NCBI GenBank assembly: GCA_951813015.1
Contig: CATOTG010000006.1
Location: 828,501 to 892,500 of the forward strand
Reading direction: 5' to 3'
Source of the DNA: an uncultured Thermoanaerobaculia bacterium
Lineage (GTDB): Bacteria > Acidobacteriota > Thermoanaerobaculia > Multivoradales > Multivoraceae
DNA: 64,000 nt
The translations under genes were made by a program, and so were the position numbers. The notes below the pieces were generated by a model. It was not told where the DNA came from. It saw nothing but the letters and a program-made list of their open reading frames with translations, and did not search any database. Below, piece after piece: positions 49,446 through 58,786 of the stretch (its first letter is position 1; each line of letters begins with the position of its first letter).

Positions 49446-52136
49446 ATGGCTAACGCTCTCGTCATCGTCGAGTCGCCGGCCAAGGCCCGGACGATCGAGC
49501 GCTACCTCGGTCCCGGCTACAAGGTCGAGTCTTCGATCGGTCACATACGGGACCTGCCGCGCACCGCGGCCGAGGTGCCGCAGAAGTACCGGGGGCGCCC
49601 CTGGGCACGGCTTGGCGTCGATATCGAGGGCGGATTCGATCCGCTGTACGTGATCCCAGGCGAGAAGCGAGCTCAGATCACCAAACTTCGCAGTGCGCTG
49701 CGTGGCGCCGACGAGCTGGTGCTCGCCACCGATGAAGACCGTGAAGGCGAGGCGATCGCCTGGCATCTGCAGGAAGTGCTGCGTCCCAAGGTGCCGGTGC
49801 GGCGGATGGTCTTTCACGAGATCACGAAGGCCGCCGTCGAGGCGGCGCTGAGCGATACGCGGGAGATCGACCGGCGCCTGGTGGACGCTCAGGAGGCGCG
49901 CCGGGTACTGGATCGGCTCTACGGCTATGAGGTCTCGCCGGTGCTGTGGAAGAAGGTCCAGCCGCGGCTTTCGGCGGGCCGCGTTCAGTCGGTGGCGACC
50001 CGGATCGTGGTCGAACGGGAGCGCGAACGGATGGCCTTCGTTGCTGCCGACTACTGGACCGTGGAAGTGGAGCTTGAAACGGAGGACGGCGAGGCAAGGC
50101 GCTTCCCGGCCCGCGTGTCGGCTCTGGGTGGCAGGGCTCTGGCGCGCGGGCGCGATTTCGACCGGAACACCGGCAAGCTGAAGACCGCCGCCCACCTGCT
50201 GCTCAAGGACGAGGCCGGCAAGCTGGGACGCGAGCTGCCGGCGACGCGACCGGTGGTCACCGAAGTCAGGGAGCAGCCGTTCACCCGCCGGCCGTATGCG
50301 CCCTTCATCACCTCGACCCTTCAGCAGGAGGCCGCGAGGAAGCTCCGGTTCACCGCGCAACGCACGATGAGGGTGGCCCAGGGCCTCTACGAGAACGGCT
50401 ACATCACCTACATGCGGACGGACTCGACCGCGCTTTCGGACCAGGCGATCGCCGCCGCGCGGAGGCAGATCGTCGAACTCTACGGGTCCGAGTATGCGCC
50501 GGAGAAGCCGCGCTTCTACGCCGGGAGGGCCAACGCCCAGGAGGCGCACGAGGCCATCCGGCCGGCGGGAACGGACTTTCGGACGCCGAAGCAGGTCAGC
50601 GGGCGCCTGGACCGCGACGCCCTTCGCCTCTACGAGTTGATCTGGAAACGGACACTGGCGTCCCAGATGAAGGACGCGAAGGGGACGAGCACCCGCGTCC
50701 TCCTCTCGACGTCCACGCCGTCGGCGGAGGCCGTGGGGCTGACCGCCTCCGGCCGCGTCCTTCGCTTTGCCGGGTTCTTGCGGGTCTACGTGGAGAGTCG
50801 GGACGATCCGAAGGCGCGAGCGGAAGACGAGGAGCGCTTTCTGCCGGCGCTTCGCCAGGGCCAGACGGTCGGCGTGGCAGGCGCCGAGCCGAAGGGGCAT
50901 ACGACCCAGCCGCCGGCGCGGTACACCGAAGCCAGCCTGGTGCGGGAGCTGGAAGAGCAGGGAGTCGGGCGGCCGTCGACCTACGCGGCGATCCTTCAGA
51001 CCATCGTTGACCGGGGCTACGTCTGGAAGAAGGGCTCGGCCCTGGTGCCGACGTTCCTGGCCTTTGCCGTCACGCGGCTGCTCGAAGAGCATCTGGGCGA
51101 CCTCGTCGACCTGGACTTCACCGCGCGGATGGAGAGCGATCTGGACGAGATCGCCGGCGGCGCCCTCGAAGCGGAGCCCTGGTTGCGCAGCTTCTACTAC
51201 GGTCGCGAGAAGGACCAGGCTGGCGATGGACGCCGGGGTCTCCAGTCGATGGTGGGGAAGGGCGTGGGCGACATCGACGCCAGGGCGATCTGTTCGCTGC
51301 GCCTGGGGGAGGACGAGGAAGGCCGGGACGTGGCCGTTCGTGTCGGCCGCTACGGCACCTACCTGCAGGCCGGCGACGACGGGCAGCGTGTCTCGATCGA
51401 GGACGACGTGCCGCCGGACGAGGTGACTCTGGAGCATGCTCTGACGTTGCTTCAGGGGGCGGCGGAGCAGAGCGGTCCGCTGGGGCGCCATCCGCAAACG
51501 GGGGAGCCGATCTACGTCAAGACGGGCCGGTACGGCGACTACGTCCAGTTGGGCGATCCGGCCCCGGAGACGAAGGGCCGCAAGCGCTCCGCGAAGACGG
51601 GAAAGCCGAAGATGGCCAGCTTGTGGCCGTCCATGGACCGCGGCAGCCTGACGCTGGACGAGGCCGTCCTGGTGCTTTCGTTTCCGCGGGATCTCGGCCG
51701 CCATCCCGACACCGGCGAGCCGGTCACCGTGCAGGATGGACGTTACGGTCCCTACGTTCGCAGCGGCAAGGAGAGCCGCAGCCTGGAGCGCCACGAGCAG
51801 TTGGCGACCGTGACCCTGGAGCAGGCACTCGGCCTCCTGAGTCAGCCGAAGAAGCGGCGTGGCGCCTCGATGACGGTGCTCAGGGAACTCGGAGAGCACC
51901 CTGAGAACGGCCTCGACCTCTCAGTGAAGAAGGGGCGGTTCGGGCCCTACGTGACGGATGGCCAGGTGAACGCCTCGTTGCCGAAGGGTCGGGATCCCCA
52001 GGAGGTGGATGTCGCGGAGGCGGTCGAGTTGCTGGCGGCTCGGGAGGACAAGCTCAGGGCTCAGGGCAAGGACCCCAGAGCGCCGAAGCGGCGGCCGGCC
52101 CGGAAGCGCCGCGCGACGAAGAAGAAGACGCGCTAG
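49446..52136 (+). CDS. topA: DNA topoisomerase I
   Basis: TopA relaxes negative supercoils. The 896-residue protein has the TOPRIM domain (LVIVESPAKARTI, LATDEDREGEAIAWH), the gate with RLSAGRVQSVATRI, and the nucleophile in YITYMRTDST (Tyr about 322), then GRPSTYA. The C-terminal part has four Topo_C-like repeats of the GRYGTYLQAG / GRYGPYVRSG type, no zinc-finger cysteines, and a Lys/Arg tail ending RKRRATKKKTR, as in actinobacterial-type enzymes. It lies on the opposite strand from dprA and trmFO, which flank it. Confidence 0.96.
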   Translation: MANALVIVESPAKARTIERYLGPGYKVESSIGHIRDLPRTAAEVPQKYRGRPWARLGVDIEGGFDPLYVIPGEKRAQITKLRSALRGADELVLATDEDREGEAIAWHLQEVLRPKVPVRRMVFHEITKAAVEAALSDTREIDRRLVDAQEARRVLDRLYGYEVSPVLWKKVQPRLSAGRVQSVATRIVVERERERMAFVAADYWTVEVELETEDGEARRFPARVSALGGRALARGRDFDRNTGKLKTAAHLLLKDEAGKLGRELPATRPVVTEVREQPFTRRPYAPFITSTLQQEAARKLRFTAQRTMRVAQGLYENGYITYMRTDSTALSDQAIAAARRQIVELYGSEYAPEKPRFYAGRANAQEAHEAIRPAGTDFRTPKQVSGRLDRDALRLYELIWKRTLASQMKDAKGTSTRVLLSTSTPSAEAVGLTASGRVLRFAGFLRVYVESRDDPKARAEDEERFLPALRQGQTVGVAGAEPKGHTTQPPARYTEASLVRELEEQGVGRPSTYAAILQTIVDRGYVWKKGSALVPTFLAFAVTRLLEEHLGDLVDLDFTARMESDLDEIAGGALEAEPWLRSFYYGREKDQAGDGRRGLQSMVGKGVGDIDARAICSLRLGEDEEGRDVAVRVGRYGTYLQAGDDGQRVSIEDDVPPDEVTLEHALTLLQGAAEQSGPLGRHPQTGEPIYVKTGRYGDYVQLGDPAPETKGRKRSAKTGKPKMASLWPSMDRGSLTLDEAVLVLSFPRDLGRHPDTGEPVTVQDGRYGPYVRSGKESRSLERHEQLATVTLEQALGLLSQPKKRRGASMTVLRELGEHPENGLDLSVKKGRFGPYVTDGQVNASLPKGRDPQEVDVAEAVELLAAREDKLRAQGKDPRAPKRRPARKRRATKKKTR

Positions 52137-52137
52137 C

Positions 52138-52185
52138 GCGCGGCAGGGTGGTCGGTGCTTGCGGCGCACCCGGTCTCTGCCGCGC
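52138..52185. terminator. Possible bidirectional terminator topA/dprA
   Basis: A perfect 9-base stem GCGCGGCAG and CTGCCGCGC encloses 30 bases, within which GGTGC and GCACC form an inner stem. It fills the 55 bases between the convergent topA and dprA. No T run follows on either side, so function is uncertain. Confidence 0.4.
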
Positions 52186-52191
52186 AAGCCC

Positions 52192-53391
52192 CTAGCGGGT
52201 CATCAGCGCGTAGTTCGCGCCGTCGTAGCGGCGCACGAGGCCGTCGATCTCCAGACGGGCGAGGGTGGCCAGCACGCCCGGGATCGGACGTTCGAGCCTG
52301 GATGCCAGTTCCTCAGGCGTCCGGGCGCCGTTCCTGAGCGCGACGAGCAGTCCGTCGACCTCGTTGTCGGCGCTGCCGGCCTCGGCCCGGGTCAGGCTGG
52401 AGGCGCCACTGGCGTTCCCGGCTGATCGCTCCGGCGCTTCCCGCTCCAGCGCCTCCAGGACGGCAGTGGGCAGGGTCTCAAGCAGTGCGTCCGGGTCGAG
52501 CGCGGGGATGGCGCCGTCCCGAAGCAGCAGGTGGGCGCCGGCCGATTCGCGGACAAGCACGGAGCCCGGGACGGCGTAGACCTCGCGTCCGAGGTCGAGG
52601 GCGAGACGGGCGGTGATCAGGGAGCCCGAGCGGCTGGCGGCGCGGACCACGATCGAGGCGAAGCCGAGTGCGGCAATGATGCGATTGCGGATCGGGAAGT
52701 GCCAGGGCCGGGGTTGCCAACCGAGAGGAAACTCGGTGACGAGGGCGCCGCGGCGGGCGATTTCGGCGGCGGTTCGCCTGCTGTTGCGCGGGTAGTCGAC
52801 GTCCAGACCGCAACCGAGCACGGCCACGGTACGGCCGGTCCCGGCTCTCGCGGAGAGCGCGGCGCGGTGGGCCGCCTGGTCGATGCCGCGTGCGAACCCG
52901 GAGATGATGGTCAGCCCGGCCGCGGCGAGCCGTCTGGCGAACCAGGTGGCAACTTCCAGCCCGTAGGCGTCCGCCTTGCGGGAACCCACGATCGCAAGAC
53001 CGGGGCTCTTGCCGAGCTTGCCGCGGACATAGAGGACCGGCGGCGCATGCAGGCCCAGGTCCGCCAGGGTGGAGGGATACCCGGCATCGACAAGCGTGAC
53101 GATCGTGGCGCCGGCCTCCTGCGCTTTCGCGTTCTCGTCGGCGACGCTCCCGAGGCAGCAGCGTGCGGCGCGCAGCGTCTCACGCACCTTGTCGACCGAT
53201 GCCTCCAGGCAGGCGGCTGCCCGACTGGCGAAGCGGTCACAGGCGAGATCCCGTTCCGCCGGCAGGCTTTGGGCCACTGCGCAGAGCAGCCCCCGGTCCT
53301 CGTGCACCATGTTCAGAGCGATGAGGGCTCGCCGGACCTCCTCGTGGTTCGTCTCGCGAAGGCCGGTGTGTGTGGCCGGATCGTCTGGCAT
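52192..53391 (-). CDS. dprA: DNA processing protein DprA
   Basis: DprA loads RecA on incoming single-stranded DNA in natural transformation. The 399-residue protein has an N-terminal helical domain, the Rossmann core with LAIVGSRKADAYGLEVA, ISGFARGIDQAAHRAAL, TVAVLGCGLDVDYPR, ALVTEFPLG and HFPIRNRIIAALG, and a C-terminal winged helix (GARTPEELASRLERPIPGVL). ATG 53391 has GGGAGA upstream on its strand. It is divergent from the TPR gene. Confidence 0.92.
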   Translation of the reverse strand: MPDDPATHTGLRETNHEEVRRALIALNMVHEDRGLLCAVAQSLPAERDLACDRFASRAAACLEASVDKVRETLRAARCCLGSVADENAKAQEAGATIVTLVDAGYPSTLADLGLHAPPVLYVRGKLGKSPGLAIVGSRKADAYGLEVATWFARRLAAAGLTIISGFARGIDQAAHRAALSARAGTGRTVAVLGCGLDVDYPRNSRRTAAEIARRGALVTEFPLGWQPRPWHFPIRNRIIAALGFASIVVRAASRSGSLITARLALDLGREVYAVPGSVLVRESAGAHLLLRDGAIPALDPDALLETLPTAVLEALEREAPERSAGNASGASSLTRAEAGSADNEVDGLLVALRNGARTPEELASRLERPIPGVLATLARLEIDGLVRRYDGANYALMTR

Positions 53392-53475
53392 TGCTGTCTC
53401 CCTCGGTGGATCGGGACGGTCGCGTTGGCTGAAAATCAGCTTCCAGAGACTGAGACGGATTCCCGGCTTGTGATC

Positions 53476-53481
53476 TATACT
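53476..53481 (+). promoter_or_regulatory. -10-like hexamer ahead of the TPR gene
   Basis: TATACT at 53476-53481 stands out in very GC-rich DNA in the divergent dprA/TPR spacer. A -35 is not clear. A transcript from it would begin at or near the GTG at 53488, so the mRNA could be leaderless. Confidence 0.3.
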
Positions 53482-53487
53482 CGGCCG

Positions 53488-53958
53488 GTGACGCGCACTG
53501 CTCAACGTCTGCAGCGCGTTCTGCCGCTGATCGTCGGCGTCTTCCTTGTCGTGACGGCGTCTGGTGTAGCCGATGCGCAGAAGCGCAAGGTGGCCCCCGA
53601 AGCGCGTCAGCAGTGGCAATTCGGCGTCGACATGGCCAATCGCGGTCTCTGGAGCGAGGCCCTGTTCCGGTTCGAACAGGCCCGCAGGATCGAGCCGGAA
53701 CACCCGAAGCTGCTGAGCAACATCGCCGTGGCTCACGAGGCCCTGGGCTTGTTCGAGGAAGCCCTGGACTACTACCAGCAGGCCCTCAGGTTGGCGCCCC
53801 GCGAACGCGACGTACGACGGAACTACTCGCGCTTCGTCGAGTACTACCAGAACTTCAAGGGCAACAGCGCCGAGGAGGAATCCGGGCCCGGCGGGCCCGC
53901 GCCCGCTCCAGGGTTGACGGACAGCAGCACGGATGCGCCTCCCGCCTCCGGTCCGTGA
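53488..53958 (+). CDS. Exported tetratricopeptide-repeat protein
   Basis: A 156-residue protein with a signal peptide (VLPLIVGVFLVVTASGVADA) and about three TPR units (WQFGVDMANRGLWSEALFRF, PKLLSNIAVAHEALGLFEEA, YYQQALRLAPRERDVRRNYS). The Pro/Ser/Gly tail is disordered. GTG at 53488 is used. It is the first of three exported proteins in a row and may scaffold a periplasmic complex; no partner is proven. Confidence 0.8.
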   Translation: MTRTAQRLQRVLPLIVGVFLVVTASGVADAQKRKVAPEARQQWQFGVDMANRGLWSEALFRFEQARRIEPEHPKLLSNIAVAHEALGLFEEALDYYQQALRLAPRERDVRRNYSRFVEYYQNFKGNSAEEESGPGGPAPAPGLTDSSTDAPPASGP

Positions 53959-54039
53959 CCGGCTACAGTAGGTGCTCGATGTTGCGGGGACTGTGGAATG
54001 GTTCTTGCACAGTCGATGTTGGATGGCTAGGAGTGTGAC

Positions 54040-54768
54040 GTGACGAAACGAGGCAACCGACTATCGGCGGTTGTTGCCCTGAGTGGTCTGCTTGCGGGCC
54101 TTCTGGGCCTCCTGGCGGTTGCGCCGGCGACCGCGGAGGGCACGGTGGAAGTGCGGCTCAAGCTGCCGATGCGGGCGCGGATCGATCTCGCCGGCCGCAA
54201 CACCCTGTTGCCGGCGCCCTTTCTGGTCGTCAGCCAGGAGGGTGAAGGCCGGATCGAAGGGACGGACATCGACGTGCAGGGAGAGTTCGAGCGCTACCTG
54301 AACAAGGTTCTCCGGCGGGAGACGGATCTGCGGATCGTCGAGGCCGGCCGCATCGACTACCCGACCTACGATCTGGAGATGCTGGCGCGGGACGAGGATT
54401 TCTGGCGCAGTCTGGGGGAACGGACGGAGGCGGACCTCATCCTTGCCGGCACGCTGGACTTCGACATCCAGGACCGGTCGGGCTACCGGACAGAGGAGTA
54501 CACGTCCCCCTTCGATGGCCGCACCATGTACCGGCAGGTGCTGGTCGAGCAGACGGGATTCGAATACGACATCGTCGTCATGGTCTTCGACGGCAAGACC
54601 GGCGAACTGATCTACAACGACAACTTCAAGGACTTCAAGAGCTTCGAAGGCGAGCAGGCGGATCCGCTGCAGGGCATGTTCGAGAACCTGTACGCGCTCG
54701 AGGACCGCATTCTCGGCGTCTTCACGCAGAAGGACATCGAAGTGGCGCGCGTGATCTTCACGCCCTGA
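54040..54768 (+). CDS. Exported protein of unknown function
   Basis: Unrecognised 242-residue protein. The signal peptide ends near VAPATAEG. The mature part is mixed alpha/beta: VEVRLKLPMRARIDLAGRNT, a segment LRIVEAGRIDYPTYDLEML, ADLILAGTLDFDIQDRSGY and a C-terminal FENLYALEDRILGVFTQ. The rhythm (strand ILAGTLDF, YDIVVMVFDGKTGELIY) resembles CsgG/TolB-N-type lipoprotein domains, but no lipobox exists. GTG start, 81 bases after the TPR gene and 19 before the fusion protein. Confidence 0.7.
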   Translation: MTKRGNRLSAVVALSGLLAGLLGLLAVAPATAEGTVEVRLKLPMRARIDLAGRNTLLPAPFLVVSQEGEGRIEGTDIDVQGEFERYLNKVLRRETDLRIVEAGRIDYPTYDLEMLARDEDFWRSLGERTEADLILAGTLDFDIQDRSGYRTEEYTSPFDGRTMYRQVLVEQTGFEYDIVVMVFDGKTGELIYNDNFKDFKSFEGEQADPLQGMFENLYALEDRILGVFTQKDIEVARVIFTP

Positions 54769-54787
54769 GGCCTCAGGGGAGGAGCTA

Positions 54788-57700
54788 GTGAACTCAGCAG
54801 TACTACGGCCTGCGCGACCGCGGACCCTCCGCGCAGTCGCGATTGCCTGTGCCCTTCTGGTCGGCGCCGGCGCCGGCCTGCAGGCTCAGGGCTTCGGCAA
54901 GAACAAGATCCGCTACGAGGACTTCGACTGGCGCATCTACCACTCGACCCACTTCGACATCTACTACTACTCGGAGAGCGAGAGCCAGCTGCAGAAGGTG
55001 GCGTCACTGGCAGAGAGCGCCTACGACCAACTGTCGCTCGACCTGGACTACCAGATCCAGGAGCCGACGCCGCTGATCATCTACAACACCCACTCGGACT
55101 TCCTCCAGAACAACGTGATGATCAACTTCATCCCGGAGGGAGTCGCGGCCTTCGCCACCTCGGCCAGGTTCCGGATGGTGATGCCGATCGACCTGCCGGA
55201 CATCGAGCTCTACGAGCTGCTGCTCCACGAACTGACTCACATCTTCCAGTACCACATCCTCTTTGGAGGCAGTCTCGGTCGGGCGATGGCCAGCAGTCCG
55301 CCGCAGTGGTTGATGGAGGGGATGGCGAGCTACTTCGCGAAGGATGAGAGCGCCTCGGACCGCATGTACCTGCGGGATGCGGTCGTCAACGACCGCCTGC
55401 CGCCGATCACGTCGGGGCAGGCCGGCGGCTTCTTCGCCTACCGCTATGGCCACGCCGCGTTCGATTTCATGGAAGAGAGGTGGGGCGCCGACGGCGTGAT
55501 CGACTTCCTGTTCGAGTTCCGGAACACGATCGGCTCCCGCGTCGGCCGTGCGGTCGAGCGCGCCTTCCGCATCGATCCGGAGGACTTCGACCTGGAGTTC
55601 CGCCGCTGGCTGCGCAACAGGTACCTGCCGGAACTCGTGGCGACCGGCGAGCCGAGCGACTTCGGGCGGCCGTTCCGGACGCGGCCCCAGGGCAGTCAGG
55701 AAACGTCACCCGTGGCTTCGCCCTCGGGTGATCTGGTAGCCGCCTTCTCGACCTACCAGGGCGACATCGACATCGTGCTCTTCGACACCCAGGAGCGCGA
55801 GCCGGTCCGGAATCTGACCAAGGGCTACACCGCGGAGTTCCGCCACTACGTCGCGCAGATGCTGAGCCTCGGGCGAAAACACGGGAGCGATCTGGCCTTC
55901 TCGCCGGACGGCAACTTGCTGGCCGCCTTCGTGCGCAAGGAAGCGGGGTACTCGCTGGCGATCGTCAATGTGCTGGGCGGCGGCGTCCGTCGCGTGATCG
56001 ACATGGACATCGAGCAGCAGACGGCGCCCGCCTGGAGTCCGGACGGCCGGAAGGTCGCCTTCGGCGGGAACCAGAACGGGCAGTACGACATCTTCGAGCT
56101 CGACCTGGACACGCTCGAGATCCGCAACCTGACGAACGACGAGGTCTTCGACGGAGCGCCGTCGTACTCTCACGACGGCAAATGGCTGGTGTTCTCCTCG
56201 GTGCCGGGCGAGACGGGCCAGCTCTTCCGCCTGGACCTCGAGAGCCTGGAGCGCAAGCGCATCAGCAGCGACGACTACCACAACACCGATCCGGTGTTCT
56301 CGGGAGACGACGGCACGGTGTACTTCACGTCGGATCGGAGCGGGGCCGAGAACATCTTCGGGCTCGACCTGGATACGGGCGAACTTCGCCAGTACACGAA
56401 CGCGATCACCGGCTGCTTCCAGCCAACCGTCCTGACGACGGCCGGCAGCGATGACCGCCTGGTCTACACGGGCTTCTGGAAGGGCCGCTTCGACCTCTAC
56501 GAGAGGGACATCGAGGAACCGATCGGCGAAGTCCAGGTCGTCGACGTGGGGATCGGCGGTGATCCGATTCCAGCCATCGACCTCTTCGAGCCCGACATCC
56601 AGGTCTCGATCGACGAGTCGAACAAGGAGGACAAGCGCGGGTGGAGGCTGTTCCTGGAAGACGCCCAGACCGCCATCGGGGTGGATGACAACCAGACCTT
56701 CCTGGGCCAGGTCCACCTCCAGTTCTCGGACTTCCTCGGCGACCGTCGGCTGTTCACGACCTTCGCGTCAATCGAGCAATTCTCGCAGTTCAACGTGACC
56801 TACCTGAACCTGTCGGACAGGCTGCAGTGGCAGGTGTCGTTGTTCGACAATCGCGCCTTCTACGTCGGCTATGACTACCGCTTCGGGTACTACGAGCGGG
56901 GCAGGTCGTTCTTCCAGCAGACCGGCGCCATCTTCTCGATCTCCTACCCGATGAGCTTCTACCGGCGCTTCGAGGTGGGCGCCGGCTATATCCGGCGCGA
57001 GCTGGACTTCCAGGCCTATGCGCGCGACAGCGAGGAGCGCCTGGTCAGGGACGACTTCGGCCGGCCGATACCCGTCGTCACCCCGCGCGAGGACGACTAT
57101 CCGGTGATCCAGGCCGCCATGGTCGGGGACACGACCGTGTTCGGCCCGGCCGGGCCCTCGAGCGGCCACCGCTACCGGTTGTCGGTCGAGTACGCCCCGG
57201 ACCTCGAGACGTCGGGCGTGCTGACCCAGACGATCCAACTGGACGCCCGCAAGTACTTCCCGCTCACCCGGCGCAGCGTCTTCGCGACTCGCCTGTTCGG
57301 CAGCGTGAGAACCGGGAACTTCCCCAATCCGGTGTACTTCGGCGGCCTGGACACGGTACGGGGGGTCGACTTCCGCGACATGGTCGGCGACCACGGCTTC
57401 TTCACGAACCTCGAGCTTCGTTTCCCGCTGATCGACTTCTTCGTCACGCCGATCTGGACCTTCCAGGGGATCCAGGGGAGATTCTTCCTCGACATTGCCG
57501 GCGCGTACTTCGACGGCGTCCAGGACTTCAACGTCTGGGACTCCGAGAACAGCCGGCTGGACGACGCGATCGCCGCCTACGGCTTCGGTCTCACGGTGAG
57601 AATGCTCGGCGTCGATCTGCACTGGGACTTTGCGACCCAGTGGGACCTCGAGGAGTCGGGCGACAGCCGCACGACGTTCTGGATCGGTCAGCGCTTCTAG
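54788..57700 (+). CDS. Metalloprotease, beta-propeller and outer-membrane-barrel fusion protein
   Basis: A 970-residue exported protein with three parts. Part 1 (about 36-290) is a gluzincin-like peptidase: HELTH at 147-151 and the third zinc ligand Glu 177 in WLMEGMAS. Part 2 (about 300-590) is a TolB-like propeller of PD40 repeats (FSPDGNLLAAF, WSPDGRKVAFGG, YSHDGKWLVFSS, VYFTSDRSGAENIF). Part 3 (about 640-970) has alternating strands and motifs of Omp85/surface-antigen barrels (VYFGGLDTVRGVDFRD, LELRFPLIDFF) and ends in phenylalanine, as barrels recognised by BamA do. The active site would face the periplasm. It could process or fold outer-membrane proteins. Confidence 0.85.
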   Translation: MNSAVLRPARPRTLRAVAIACALLVGAGAGLQAQGFGKNKIRYEDFDWRIYHSTHFDIYYYSESESQLQKVASLAESAYDQLSLDLDYQIQEPTPLIIYNTHSDFLQNNVMINFIPEGVAAFATSARFRMVMPIDLPDIELYELLLHELTHIFQYHILFGGSLGRAMASSPPQWLMEGMASYFAKDESASDRMYLRDAVVNDRLPPITSGQAGGFFAYRYGHAAFDFMEERWGADGVIDFLFEFRNTIGSRVGRAVERAFRIDPEDFDLEFRRWLRNRYLPELVATGEPSDFGRPFRTRPQGSQETSPVASPSGDLVAAFSTYQGDIDIVLFDTQEREPVRNLTKGYTAEFRHYVAQMLSLGRKHGSDLAFSPDGNLLAAFVRKEAGYSLAIVNVLGGGVRRVIDMDIEQQTAPAWSPDGRKVAFGGNQNGQYDIFELDLDTLEIRNLTNDEVFDGAPSYSHDGKWLVFSSVPGETGQLFRLDLESLERKRISSDDYHNTDPVFSGDDGTVYFTSDRSGAENIFGLDLDTGELRQYTNAITGCFQPTVLTTAGSDDRLVYTGFWKGRFDLYERDIEEPIGEVQVVDVGIGGDPIPAIDLFEPDIQVSIDESNKEDKRGWRLFLEDAQTAIGVDDNQTFLGQVHLQFSDFLGDRRLFTTFASIEQFSQFNVTYLNLSDRLQWQVSLFDNRAFYVGYDYRFGYYERGRSFFQQTGAIFSISYPMSFYRRFEVGAGYIRRELDFQAYARDSEERLVRDDFGRPIPVVTPREDDYPVIQAAMVGDTTVFGPAGPSSGHRYRLSVEYAPDLETSGVLTQTIQLDARKYFPLTRRSVFATRLFGSVRTGNFPNPVYFGGLDTVRGVDFRDMVGDHGFFTNLELRFPLIDFFVTPIWTFQGIQGRFFLDIAGAYFDGVQDFNVWDSENSRLDDAIAAYGFGLTVRMLGVDLHWDFATQWDLEESGDSRTTFWIGQRF

Positions 57701-57733
57701 AGTTCGCAGCGGCGCCGGGCATCGACATTTCCG

Positions 57734-58633
57734 ATGGCTGGAGGCCAACTCCCGCTCTTCGGTGACGGCGCCTTGGCGGCCGCCGCGCGGGAGTCGAAGC
57801 TTCACTCGCGGCGTCGTCTGGACGGCGGCGGCGATGGGCTCAGGGCAGCCGTCCTGGGATCGGGGAGCGGCGGCAACAGCACGATCGTGGAGAGCGCCGA
57901 TGGCTGCCTGCTACTCGATGCGGGGTTCTCCTGCCGGGAACTGGAGCGGCGGATCGACCTGGTGGGTCGGTCGGCGGCCGACGTGGACGCGGTGCTGCTG
58001 ACCCACGAGCACGAGGACCACAGTCGCGGCGCCTGCCGCTTCGCGCGCCGCCACCAGGTTCCGGTCTACGGTACGCGAGGCACGTATCGCGGTCCCCAGT
58101 TGCGCGAACTCGGCCGATTCGCGCGGCCGATGGGGCCCGCCGTGCCGCTCACCGCGGCCGGCTTCCGGATCGAAGTGTTCCCGGTGCCGCACGATGCGCG
58201 CGAACCGGTCGGCATCGTCATCGAGAGCGGCGGTGGGTACCGTCTCGGGCTGGCGACGGATCTTGGTCGCCGGACCGCGGAGGCGTGGCGCAGCCTCCGG
58301 GATCTCGACGTTTTGCTGCTCGAGTCGAATCACGATCTCGACATGTTGCGCACGGGACCATACCCTTGGCGCCTGAAGGAGCGAGTCGCGTCGGCACGTG
58401 GACACCTCAGCAATGAGGAAGCCGCGGCGGGCCTTGACGAACTCCTGTCTGATCGCTTGTCGTGGGTCGTCCTGTGTCACCTCTCGGAAACGAACAACTC
58501 GCCAGCGTTTGCCGCCGCGGCGGTGCAGCCGGTCCTCGACCGCCGGGGTTCCAGGGCGAAGCTCGTGGTGGCCGAGCAGCATCGTCCGGGCGCCTGGCTG
58601 GAGGTCGGCCCGGGATGCGGCGCGGGCCGCTGA
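57734..58633 (+). CDS. MBL-fold metallo-hydrolase (YycJ/WalJ-like)
   Basis: A 299-residue metallo-beta-lactamase-fold protein. VLGSGSGGNSTIVESADGCLLLDAG and LLTHEHEDHSRGA (about 88-100) supply the metal site, with later ligands in VPHDA, GLATDLG and CHLSETNN. This is the YycJ/WalJ type, thought to act as a nuclease linked to DNA replication or cell-wall control. It starts 33 bases after the fusion protein. The first 30 residues are not conserved; starts further in are possible. Confidence 0.88.
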   Translation: MAGGQLPLFGDGALAAAARESKLHSRRRLDGGGDGLRAAVLGSGSGGNSTIVESADGCLLLDAGFSCRELERRIDLVGRSAADVDAVLLTHEHEDHSRGACRFARRHQVPVYGTRGTYRGPQLRELGRFARPMGPAVPLTAAGFRIEVFPVPHDAREPVGIVIESGGGYRLGLATDLGRRTAEAWRSLRDLDVLLLESNHDLDMLRTGPYPWRLKERVASARGHLSNEEAAAGLDELLSDRLSWVVLCHLSETNNSPAFAAAAVQPVLDRRGSRAKLVVAEQHRPGAWLEVGPGCGAGR

Positions 58634-58662
58634 TCCCGGCTGGCGCGATCCCGGCTGGCGTC

Positions 58663-58760
58663 GACCCGCGCCACGCGCGAATCGGTCCGATCGCTCGTCC
58701 GCGAGCGGTCGGATTTCACCCGCGCCACGGGCGGACGAGTCCGATCGCTCGTCCGCGGGC
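58663..58760 (+). repeat. Two imperfect 43-base repeats in the purS leader
   Basis: Segments 58663-58705 and 58718-58760 are about 85 percent alike by eye and 55 bases apart. Both contain CCGATCGCTCGTCCGC. A separate doubled GATCCCGGCTGGCG lies just upstream at 58632-58660. They form the competing hairpins described in the next entry. Confidence 0.7.
58687..58756 (+). promoter_or_regulatory. Competing hairpins in the pur operon leader
   Basis: Hairpin 1 (58687-58712) pairs CCGATCGCTCG with CGAGCGGTCGG across a TCCG loop and is followed by ATTT. Hairpin 2 (58731-58756) pairs GCGGACGAG with CTCGTCCGC. The CTCGTCCGC of the first repeat (58694-58702) can instead pair with GCGGACGAG of the second, which would disrupt both. 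This layout is that of an attenuator, but no regulator is identified. Confidence 0.4.
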
Positions 58761-58786
58761 GCACGGACGGAACCGGGGAGGTCGAG

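Noticed and set aside
49356..51899. Minus-strand frame across topA
   Set aside because: Antisense of topA with no recognisable domain.
53445..53460. CTGAGAC resembling a TPP riboswitch core
   Set aside because: The rest of the thi-box is missing, and the following gene is a TPR protein, not thiamine-related.
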